Shown piece after piece: positions 37,080-46,726 of a stretch of DNA of 64,000 nt. Both the position numbers and the translations under genes were made by a program. This stretch comes from Chenopodium formosanum (taxonomy: Eukaryota > Streptophyta > Magnoliopsida > Caryophyllales > Amaranthaceae). The notes beneath the pieces were generated by a model. That model was not told the DNA's origin, did not search any database, and saw only the letters and a list, made by a program, of their open reading frames with translations. The stretch is taken from NCBI GenBank assembly GCA_024500155.1, contig CM044874.1, positions 809,001 through 873,000 on the forward strand, given 5' to 3'. The stretch's first letter is position 1; each line of letters starts with the position of its first letter.

Positions 37080-38305
37080 GGAAATTTTGATTTTTACCAC
37101 CTTCAAATAACGACTTTATTGAATTTACCACCTCCAAAAAAAAAAGATTTACTTTACCACCTCATAAAAAAATTAAACATCAATTTTCCCACCTAAGCCT
37201 AACTCCGGTGACGGAAACCGCCAGTGGGGCCCGCCATAACAGCTAGTTTTTAAAATTATCCCCAAATTCTCTCGATTTTCCTTCTATTTAAACCAACCTT
37301 CTACATTTCCACATCAAATTGTTGAAGATTGAAGTTTTTTTTTTGCGATTTTCTTCACAAATCCTTAATTTGGGTAGTAAATGAGCCAAAGTTCATCTTA
37401 TAATTTGCTTATAGCTTGGTTTTTGGTCTGATTTGTATCCTTAATGGCTTAAGGATTGCAAACAAAAACGTGTTTGATCTTATAAATATCGAATCCGTGG
37501 ATGAGCAACAACAATTACTCGTACCTGAGCTGCTTCAATTTCTGTTTCCTGAACCCGATTGTTATATGACAGAGGTTTCAGAAAACAGACGGCGACGAAA
37601 AATAGATCCGACTTCTGGAAAAAAATTGTTCTCGTAATTCAGAGGTAGTATTGTCATTTCTACTGCCAAATTTTCATTGAAGTTAATTGTATTTGAACAC
37701 AATTACCATAATCTAACCCTAATTTTACTGCCCAATTGAAATATCAAAAACTCCCAAATTAATTTACACTTACATGAACCCTAATTATTTACAATATGAA
37801 ATTGGGGTTGAATTAATAACAGAAAACATGCAATTTCAATTATACTTAGCAATTGTAACATAATCACGCAAACAATTGCAAAAAATTACAACAGAATTCA
37901 TGAAAATTGCTTACCTTTTCGCTGTTTGTCGTCGAACAGTTCAATTGATTCAGGGCCGAGTACAATCTTCAATAATTTGATAATTTGAGGATGTGGGATT
38001 GTTAAGGATCACCCAAAATCAGAATTTGTGAAGAAAATGGCAAAAAAAAAAAACTTCAATCTTCACGAAATAGATGTAGAAATGAAGAAGTTAGGTTCAA
38101 ATCAAAGGGAAATCGGGAGAATTTGGGGATAATTTCAAAAACTAGCTGTTAGGGTGGGCCCCACTGGCAGTTTCCGTCACCGGAGTTACTTAGGTGGGAA
38201 AACTGATGTTTAATTTTTTTATGAGGTGGTAAAGTAAATCTTTTTTTTTGGAGGTGGTAAATTCAATTAAGTCGTTATTTGAAGGTGGTAAAAGTCAAAT
38301 TTTCC
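37080..38305. mobile_element. second Mutator-like element, nested
   Basis: A 1226-bp element flanked by the perfect 9-bp duplication AAATTTTTT (37071-37079 and 38306-38314). Inverted repeats are about 300 bp: left GGAAATTTTGATTTTTACCA, right GGTGGTAAAAGTCAAATTTT. The ends hold repeated TTTACCACC-type subunits. The unique middle (about 37380-38000) contains an open frame at 37416-37637 with the segment LLVPELLQFLFPEP, but no recognisable domain or transposase. Confidence 0.87.
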
Positions 38306-38320
38306 AAATTTTTTTTTTGC

Positions 38321-38633
38321 AAATTGCAGCCCGATTCAATTTTTTCGTCGGTTTACATGTTGAAAAATCTTCGGTTAAGGTTATAGGGGTCATTTTAGGT
38401 CTAAGGGACCCAAATTGAGCTCGGAATCAGCAAAAAAATAACGTAAGTATCTCATATTTACAGTTTCCCACAAATCGATACATTTTTGTTACGCAAAACG
38501 AGATATTTACGTTATTTTTTTGCTAATTCCGAGCTCAATTCGGGCCCTTAAGGGCTAAAATGACCCCTAAAACCTTAGCCGAAGATTTTTCAACATGTGA
38601 ACCGATGAAAAAATTAAATCGGGCTGCAATTTA
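38321..38633. repeat. long hairpin, arms of about 135 bp
   Basis: Left arm 38321-38455 and right arm 38500-38633 are inverted copies. GAGCTCGGAATCAGCAAAAA pairs with TTTTTGCTAATTCCGAGCTC, and GCAGCCCGATTC pairs with a GGGCTGC end. The loop is about 45 bp. It is part of the foldback element. Confidence 0.85.
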
Positions 38634-40213
38634 CAATTTATACGAACTTTTAGGCTGCAATTTTAAAAAAAAAAAATAAATTAAATGGCTGCAATTTGCA
38701 AAATACAAACTTTAAATTGCTGCAATTTGCAAATTTTTCTATTACTTATTTAAGACAAAAGTTGACAAGATGTCCTAGTAATTACGAGTAGACTTTTGTA
38801 TTTACGCATTGTATTGGGCCTATCACTCTATTAATCAAATTTTATTTTATCCAAAACAACCATATCTTCTATATATACTATACTAAAAGAGAAGCGGATC
38901 AATGTGGAGCTGCCAAATGTCTGTCTCTGATTCGCTTCTCTTAATATAGTAAAATAATATATATATATATATATGAAGCACAAAAGATAAAGTAACAAAA
39001 TTCAATTATGGTAAATAATTGAAAATAAAAATATTACTCTATTTATATCTGAATTTTGTATATGACTTAATGCATATCATCTATTCATGTTTCAGAGTAT
39101 TATTAATGTATGATATTCTTCTTAATTCTTTACTAAGTAGTTGCGTTAAACGACTGTTTAAGGAATTGAGCTGAGTGTTTTTTTTTTTTTTTCCTCCAAA
39201 CACTATGAGATAAATAATGATCGATTAAATATATGACTTTGGATATTTTGAGATTATATGATAAATAAATGCTAATTACTTATTAATCATTTTGCAAAGA
39301 AGATGAGTTAATTGTTAGCAAAAATTGTGCCAAAAAATTATGACAAGCGAATCAATGTGGATCTTAGAGGTGTCAATTTTGAGTGTTTGAGTCGCCTTCG
39401 GCAAGGTCGGGTAATTTTGAGTGTTCGATTTATATCTTATATTTGTAGTACTATATACAAAGTATTAAATAAGAAAATTTTATGCCAAAATTTATGACAA
39501 GTGGATCAATGAGAGCTAACAAGTGTCATTTTATGACTCGCTTATCTTATATCTGTAATATTATATGTAAAATTTTCATAATATATTACATAATATTTTT
39601 GGTTAATTTTTAATATATAAATTTTATAGATTTAAAAATAAATTTGATTGATTCTAAATATTGCAAATGAATTCCAAATATTTATGCATACATGATAACT
39701 ATTAAATATTCCATACAATTCTATAATTAATAATTAAATATTACTCCGTATCTAATATATGAAGATTATTATCATTTTTATAATCATTGAATTTTCATCA
39801 TATTTTAATTTTATATAATTTATTCATAACTATATGCTATAATTTTTTTATTCATTCATATTTATAAGAATACAGGTCATAAAAAATACATTACCAACAT
39901 GATTGATTAGTTGATGATGAATTATGTCTTTCATTCATATAAATCTTACAAGTAATAAATACTCCGTATCTTTTATTCAAATTTTAGTTTTCAATATTGA
40001 TCTACATCTATATATTTATGTTGTATATTCAATCAATTGGTTATCGTACGACTACTATGTAAAAGTTTTTGGCACAATGCTTAGGAAAGTATATATGTAG
40101 GTAAGATATAAGGTTCTTATTGTGTCAATAAAGATTTAGTATTCTTTAAAAAAAAAAAAAAAAGATTTAGTAAATATGACGGGTAAAATAGATATTAGGT
40201 TGTACAGCTATCA

Positions 40214-40411
40214 GGGTCTGTTTTATTCACTTTATTTTCACTTATTTCAAGCGTAATAAGTTCAATTAAGTTCAGATATATTCAATTTAGTTTTAATAAG
40301 TTTTAATAAAGGTTACCCAAGTACAAATTACAACTAGAATAAGTTTTAATAAGATGTTAAGGACTAATAATTAAAAGAGAAAAGTTCAAATTAGGTGAAT
40401 AAAACACACCC
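40214..40411. mobile_element. Tourist-like MITE, divergent copy
   Basis: Ends GGGTCTGTTTTATTCAC / GTGAATAAAACACACCC. Arms contain AAGTTCAATTAAGTTCAGAT-like repeats. The target duplication is not clear. It is related to, but distinct from, the other copies. Confidence 0.55.
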
Positions 40412-40745
40412 TAAACCGGTTAATATGACAAGAAAATTTAGTGTTAATTCCCTCCACAGGAGATAGAAAATAACTTTTCTTTAATAGAACATAATAATTT
40501 ATTCGGTTTTTTTTTCACAAGTTATTCGTTTTTCAATTAATTAAATAACAATATAAAAAATAAAAAAGAAGTAAAATATAAGAAATACAAATGACAAAGT
40601 ACTATTCATATCACATTCCTTAATATTTGTATTAGCCATTATTGTTAGTGAATACTTTACTAATTAATTTGTTAATGTAAATAAGTCCATTATTACTATA
40701 GCAATTTTTGGTGCAACAAGCCACACCATGTGGTAGGAGTTTCTC

Positions 40746-40776
<31 letters not shown>

Positions 40777-40779
<3 letters not shown>

Positions 40780-41203
40780 GGGTTACTTAAGTTTTTCCGT
40801 CACGGTTACTCGATCAGGGGTTACTTGAGTTTTTAAGTCAAGGGTTACTTGAGTTACTCGGTCAGGACTTACTTGAGTTTTTCAGTCAGGAGTTACTCGA
40901 GTTACTTGGTCAGAGGTTACTTGAGTTACTCGATTAGGGGTTACTTGAGGGGTTCGGAAAAAGGGTTACTTGAGGGGTTCGGAAAAGGGTTACTCGAGGG
41001 GTTTTCTCAGTTAAAGGTTACTCAGTCAGGGGTTACACAAGTTTCTCAATCAGGGCTTACTCGAGTTTCTCGGTCTGGCCGCATTCAAAAAATTGTTACT
41101 CGAGTAACCCCTGACCGAGAAACTCGAGTAACCCCTGGCCAAGAAACTCAAGTAACCCCGAAAACTTAAGTAATCCCTGACCGAGAAACTCAAGTAACCC
41201 CTG
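40777..41203. repeat. inverted minisatellite, units of about 24-26 bp
   Basis: Twelve or more degenerate units of GGGGTTACTCGAGTTTCTCG in direct orientation (40777 to about 41080), followed after GGCCGCATTC by four or five units in reverse orientation (CGAGTAACCCCTGACCGAGA; about 41095-41203). A poly(T) run of 28 lies just upstream (40749-40776). GCCGCAT occurs at the inversion point and twice at the right end. Confidence 0.85.
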
Positions 41204-42123
41204 CCGCATGGTACTATAGGCCGCATATAAATTTTTTTGTTATTACTAGCTAATTCATATATTATTTAGCAATATCGATCTATACATACATATTTGTGTT
41301 ATATATTCACTCAGTTTTAGGTTGTGCGACTGTTATGTATTTTTTTAGCACAATGCTTAGACAAAATATGTACAGGTAGATAAGATATAAGGGTACTTAG
41401 CTTGTATACTGCATAATGATAAAATTATGTCTATAGAATTGGTGATTATAATGGGTAAATAGATATTATATTGCATAACTATTAAACCGATTAATATGAC
41501 GATAAAATTTTAGTTTTGAATTCCTCTATAGACTACGGGTAACAGGAAACGACTTTCCTTAGCTTGTGTAGTGCATATTTTATTCATTTTTAATCAATAA
41601 AATAACAATATAAAAAATGAAAAGGAATAAAATAACAACAATAAAATAATTTTCATATCACATAACGTAAAAAATATATTGACCATTATTGTGGTGATTG
41701 GTGAATAGAATTTTAATAATTAATTTGTTAATGTAAATATGTCGATTTTTACTAATTGAATTATTTTTGTTTCGTTTTTATGAAATTAAAATTTTGATTT
41801 TTAAATCGTGCATCGCACGGGAGCTATACTAGTATATTTTAATATGTATGAAGTAATATTTATTTTTCTTAATTTATAGCAATTTTACCACACATAAATA
41901 TAAGAAATGAAATTGGCTTCTAGTTGTAGCCTTGTAGCTAATTAAGCCATTTCAAAGGTTTCAAATTTAACATCTTTATTTATTTATTTTTTGACGGAAC
42001 TTCTTTATTTACGTGGATTAATAGTTGCATAAAATGCACATGATATTTTTATATATATAAAAAAAATTGAACATGTAACGTTGTCTTATTGTCTATTCAT
42101 CACCTCTTTAAAAATTGTGGGAA

Positions 42124-42425
42124 GATCTTGTTTAGTTCACCTTATTTTTACATATTAAATTGTCGTTTTATGTGCAGTTTTTCATCGCTAAATTCCTTTA
42201 ATTTCGTAATTAAAAAAATTATGAAAATCACATATTAATAAAATACACATTATTAAGAATCTAACAAGACCCCACTTGATATATTTTTTCCGTATAAATT
42301 ACCGCACATTTAAGGTCAAAGTTTGGTCAAATTTAATATTCAGATCAGACCGGATCAAACCAAACCAGATCAGATCAGATAAGTTCAGATAAACATAAAT
42401 AAGGTGAACCAAACAAGCTCTTACT
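42124..42425. mobile_element. MITE-like element with GTTYRGTTCACCTTATTT ends
   Basis: Left AGATCTTGTTTAGTTCACCT and right AGGTGAACCAAACAAGCTCT are inverted copies about 300 bp apart. CAGATCAGATCAGAT repeats lie near the right end. No clean target duplication is visible, so the superfamily is uncertain (Tourist-like?). Confidence 0.5.
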
Positions 42426-43263
42426 AGGACATCGACCCGGTCCACAATATCTACGCAACAAAGTACTCCATAATCAGAGAGCAAAATCTTATAAAATCTT
42501 GCCCATATAAATATTGTTATACTAGTAAGCTTATTTGCAAAATTATCAATTACCAGATCATTATTCCAAAACTCACTTTAATTGATTCTTCTTTGCTTTA
42601 GTGCTTGTTAAGCTTCTAAAAAGAATACGAATAGTACTTATACAAATTCTTCGTACAAAATAAACGATGAGGTACTAGGAAAGCTGCGAAACAGAATATT
42701 TGAAGTATTTACCAAACTAGACAAAAATGCTTTTAAAAATCATTTAAAAAAATGTTGAGTTAACATGAAATTAACAAAGTAGTACGAGTAGTTATGAAAT
42801 ACGGAGTACAGAGTATGTTTATTACGGCCAATTTATATTTGACTTCTAATTTTCTACCCTTTTCTGATAATGTGTCAAATTTCTAATGATGTATGCAGGG
42901 ACAACATACAATGGTTGTATGTGTATCGGCTCTCCTACCAAACAAGCTGAAGTGTTAGCGGTCAAAGTCATATTAAAAATTGATGAATAACACAAATCTA
43001 GCCTACTAAATACAGAGAAGACAGAACAAAAAGGCTACGAGTACTAAATTCATGTAGAAGATGAAGAACAAAGAAGGCTACCAGACTTTAATTATTAATT
43101 CCCTAATAAATATCCTAACCAATAAATAAACTTTAAAACCCATAATTAATGACTTCTCAATTATTAAAGTAACTATGAAATATATTTGCACTTTATTTTA
43201 CTTTCATCTTCCATGTAAAGAAAAGAACCCTCTAAATATATGTTAAGATGAATAAAAACAATT

Positions 43264-43308
43264 AAAAAAATAAATAAATAAATAAATAAAATAAATAAAT
43301 AAATAAAA
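43264..43308. repeat. (AAAT)n microsatellite
   Basis: About eleven tetramer copies with one interruption. Confidence 0.9.
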
Positions 43309-43471
43309 GTTGATTGATAAACATTTATTTCATTTCAATCAATCTGACACACACTCTCTTAGGCTGCCTTCCAATGTAAACCAAAGAATCAACAAAGAGT
43401 GAACAACTATACTATATAGTACTAGTACATACGCTAAGAGTGTCAAAAGAATCAAATGTAACAAAATAAAA

Positions 43472-43870
43472 ATGGACGAAATAGAAGTGGCTGTTAAGAA
43501 TTTTACGGACAACCGAAAGAGCACATTGTTTGATGAGTACGAGCGTCTATCGGTCGAAATTCAACTCAACCAAGCCATGCTAAGGAGGAGCTTGTCCGAG
43601 CCAGGGACATCGATGTTTCGTGCACACCTAGGCGTGGGTGCACCACCATTGGTCCAACAACCGGTGGAACAAGGGAAGCGAGGTAAGTCTTGGGGTTATG
43701 GTTTGCATAAGATTGTCAAGAAGTTACTTAGGCCTGTTTTTTGGAAGAAGAAAGGGAGGAAAAATGATCATCATCATGTTGAGAAAGAGCAACAAGAGCC
43801 TAGTAGAAGTAACAATAATAATGATCTTAAGTCTTGGAAGAGGTTTAGCAAATCAGTAAGGTATTATTAG
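43472..43870 (+). CDS. small basic plant protein of unknown function
   Basis: A single exon encoding 132 aa. The N-terminal third contains LFDEYERLSVEIQLNQAMLR, followed directly by RSLSEPG, and looks like a conserved amphipathic helix plus a possible phosphoserine motif (RSLSEP). The middle has KRGKSWGYGLHKIVKKLLRP followed by WKKKGRK, a basic patch that could be a nuclear or membrane-binding signal. The C-terminus is low complexity (HHH, NNNN) and ends KSWKRFSKSVRYY. There is no signal peptide or membrane span. I recall similar short plant proteins with the DEYERLS motif but know no function. Codon structure and the conserved-looking block favour a real gene over chance. Confidence 0.72.
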   Translation: MDEIEVAVKNFTDNRKSTLFDEYERLSVEIQLNQAMLRRSLSEPGTSMFRAHLGVGAPPLVQQPVEQGKRGKSWGYGLHKIVKKLLRPVFWKKKGRKNDHHHVEKEQQEPSRSNNNNDLKSWKRFSKSVRYY

Positions 43871-44330
43871 AGACTAATTTATTAATTATTTGTGACATGA
43901 TACATAACTATATATGATCATAAATCTAGTTCATAAATTTGTAACTATCATTTTGATGGAATCCTCTTGTTTTAAATGCTTCGAGTTATTATTTCTTTTG
44001 TGTGAAACTCATTTCATTCCTTGTATAAAATATAAGAGATTACTTTTGTTGTGATAATTATCTTTTCTCTCTTTTTCGAGTGAGACTTTGAGAAAGGTTT
44101 AGTCCAACACGATGCATGAATATTGAATTTTCTTATAATTATGCTCGGAATATTTTCTCAACCGTTTCTTACACATCATCATTCATATAAAACTCTCATA
44201 TGTAGCTTGAGTAGCTCTATATGTCATAGAAAATTATGTAATTTGTCCATATTAGCAACTTAAAAACCTCAAGAAGTCAAGATAAAGTCCAAATTTTTTT
44301 AGTATTTCCTTTAAAAAAAAGTCAATCTTC
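43871..44330. other. intergenic spacer
   Basis: 3' flank of the small-protein gene and presumed promoter of the PPR gene. AT-rich, with no features recognised. Confidence 0.45.
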
Positions 44331-45158
44331 ATGCCTTGTTCAGTGGGATGCTCCTCATTGCTTCCTCCATTGTTAATCTTAAACAACACCTCCACAAAAA
44401 ATCACTTCTTTTTCAATGGCTATCATTTTCTTCAACCCAAGAATTTTGCATCAAAAACACTTAATTTATCAATTTGTTCATCCCAAATTTCAATTAAATC
44501 GCTCTTTAATTTCACTGTTACGAATTTCAGCAACACTTTCAGAATTCAATCATATAGTTCTGCTTCAAATTCATCTACTTTAAGCTTAACAGAAATGAAA
44601 GGTGAATACCAAGAAAACAATAGTAGTAAAGCGAAAGTTAAACAATTAGCTGATGAAATTAGAGCAACCCCACCTCAAGAAAGGTCTAAAATCCTTGATT
44701 CTATGATTGAGAAGCAGGGTGAGTCCAAAACTATAGGTTATATCAATGATTTATTAATGGGTTTAGTGATGGCTGAGGAGTTGGACCTTGCCTTGAAACT
44801 GTTCGACGAAATGCCACTGCATGGTTTATCACCAGACTGTTGGACTTATTCAATACTTATCAGGTGTTACTGTAAGAAAAATCTGCCTGATGAAGGGAAA
44901 AGAGTTCTGGACTGTATGATAGAAAACGGGTTTCGACCGAATGTGGTGACTCTTACCATCTTGGTGAATTCATTATGCTCAAGAGGTAGACTTCAGAGAG
45001 CTTTTCAGGTGTTGGAGATGATGGGTGAACTTGGGTGCAACCCAAATGTTCAAACTTATAACTGTGTGTTAAAAGGATTGTGCTTTGTTGGAAGGGTGGA
45101 AGAAGCTTATGATATGTTGATGAGTTTGAAGAGAAAGGGAGATAATGATAATGAAGAC

Positions 45159-45192
<34 letters not shown>

Positions 45193-45986
45193 CTAATCCT
45201 GATATATATTCATACACTGCTGTTATGGATGGTTTGTGTAAAGTGGGCAGGTCAGGTGAGGCCATGGAACTGCTTGAGGAAGCAATCGCGATGGGATTAA
45301 CTCCGGGTGTGGTTACTTATAATGCTCTCTTTAATGGGTATTGCAAAGAAGGGAAACCAAGGAAAGGGGTTGGGTTGTTGAAGCTAATGAAGGATCGCGG
45401 TTGTGTACCTGATTATATAAGTTACAGTACTTTGCTTCATGGGTTGTTGAAATGGGGTAAATTTATGGCAGCTTATTGGGTTTACAAAGAAATGGTCGAG
45501 GTTGGTTTCAAGGTGGATGGAAGGATGATGAACACCTTGTTAAGAGGTTTGTGCAGGAAATCTTGGAATGAACAAGATCTCTTCAAATTTGTGGATGAAG
45601 TATACGCGAAAATGAAGACTTGGGATTATTCTGTCTTTCCTGACACTTATTATCTGGTGATTCAAACCTTTTGTATTAGAAATGAGGTTGATATGGCTTT
45701 GATTACCTTGAAAGAGATGATTGAAGCTGGTTATTTTCCAAGGATGGTCACAATTAATCGAATCATTCGTGGACTCTGCAAGGAGGGGAAGATTAGCCAA
45801 GCACTATCAATTTTAGTTCTTGTGTGTGAAGCTGGTAAATTTCCCAGCAAAATTAGCTTTAACATTTTGATTGATGAGTTCAATAGGCAAGGGTTTGTGC
45901 TTGGTGCCTGCAACGTCTATGGTGCTGCATTAAAGCTTGGTATAATTCCACACCGAATACCCTCGAGCTCTCAACAGATTAGATAA
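44331..45986 (+). CDS. P-class pentatricopeptide repeat (PPR) protein
   Basis: An intronless gene encoding 551 aa, typical of plant PPR genes. The Ser/Asn/Phe-rich N-terminus with few acidic residues (about the first 85 aa) looks like an organellar transit peptide. From about residue 130 there are around eleven 35-residue PPR motifs (GLSPDCWTYSILIRCYCKKN; PNVVTLTILVNSLCSRGRLQ; PGVVTYNALFNGYCKEGKPR). No E, DYW or SMR domain follows, so it is P class, a group whose members bind specific organellar RNAs in processing, stability or translation. Eleven consecutive AGT serine codons (45159-45191) sit between two PPR motifs. The organelle and RNA target cannot be read from sequence by eye. Confidence 0.93.
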
Positions 45987-46726
45987 TCATAACTCCATAA
46001 GTCCATAACACAACCACTGTATGTATAGTTCTCAACTACAAAGTATTACTTAGTGTTGATTGTTGATATATTGATCTTGTACTATAGCCTATCAAATGGA
46101 AAGTTTTGTTGTTATTGAGCATGTTGCAATTTGTTATTATTTTTTTTTTTTTTTTTTTTTTTTTGGAGAATGTCAAATATGTTCATGGAAGGAGACAGAA
46201 AGGTCATCATAAACTGTAAATCCCAGCCCCTTGAGATGCACTCTCTGTGTAAGAATTGAATAAGAGAGAAAGAGCATCTTTTCTATGCGAAAATATAACA
46301 AGTACCCCAGATGCATAAGCTGCCTCGCAAGAATGATCAGATCATGACTTAATAATTTGAACAAAATAGTTGTAACAGCCCATAATTTCATAAAAGCAGG
46401 ACAATGAAGCACTTGATACAAGAGTTTACCATCAAACGGAGTAAAATGCAGCACTAATTGTCAGCAGACATTAAAAGGAAAGGCTTGCTCAGGCAGTAGA
46501 AAATTTCAGCTTGAATTGATTCAATATTTATACAAAATCCTCCCAACTGATTCGCGTGACATACATGTATATCTCAACAGCATCATGTCTATCTCAATAG
46601 CATCAAGAACAAAATCCTAACCTTGAATTACAGAACAGAGCGTCACAGTAATATGGACACAAATAAATACAACAAAAACTCTAAGCATTGAATTACATTA
46701 GTGCCGAAATTTGTTTGAAACATTAA
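45987..46726. other. convergent 3' flanks of the PPR and EF-P genes
   Basis: Contains the PPR 3' UTR, a 25-bp poly(T) tract (46140-46164) and the probable 3' UTR of the minus-strand EF-P gene. The antisense open frame at 46173-46454 lacks recognisable content. Confidence 0.5.

Larger units (their letters stand above)
36983..38739. mobile_element. foldback Mutator-like element with tandem-repeat ends
   Basis: Flanked by the perfect 9-bp duplication TATTACTTA (36974-36982 and 38740-38748). The left end is three tandem 31-bp units containing TTTGCAAATTGCAGCCATTT. The right end is the inverse (GGCTGCAATTTGCAAAATAC and a further unit). The element was later split by another Mutator-like element at 37080-38305. 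Without that insert it is about 520 bp, mostly a long hairpin (arms 38321-38455 and 38500-38633). It has no coding capacity. Confidence 0.85.
38865..41832 (+). mobile_element. Helitron-like element (non-autonomous)
   Basis: The 3' end shows a small hairpin CGTGC-ATC-GCACG (41807-41819) followed 9 nt later by CTAG (41829-41832) and then T, the standard Helitron 3' signature. The left boundary is placed at TCTTCTATATATACTATAC, preceded by A, fitting A|T insertion without target duplication. Segments resembling GAAGCGGATCAATGTGGAGC recur at about 38892, 39346 and 39500. No Rep/helicase frame is present. The element carries an inverted minisatellite and a Tourist-like insertion. The right end is firm, the left end less so. 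Confidence 0.6.
41833..43471. other. spacer between the Helitron and the small-protein gene
   Basis: AT-rich. Includes a MITE-like inverted-end element (42124-42425) and an ATAAA/TAAA microsatellite (43264-43308). The last 150 bp would hold the promoter of the gene at 43472. No other gene seen. Confidence 0.45.

Noticed and set aside
40849..41169. 106-codon repetitive frame
   Set aside because: Translation of minisatellite units inside the Helitron; repetitive by DNA structure, with no start context or domain.
40777..41203. Regularly spaced repeats resembling a CRISPR array
   Set aside because: Units are contiguous and degenerate with no unique spacers, they invert midway, and the DNA is plant nuclear.
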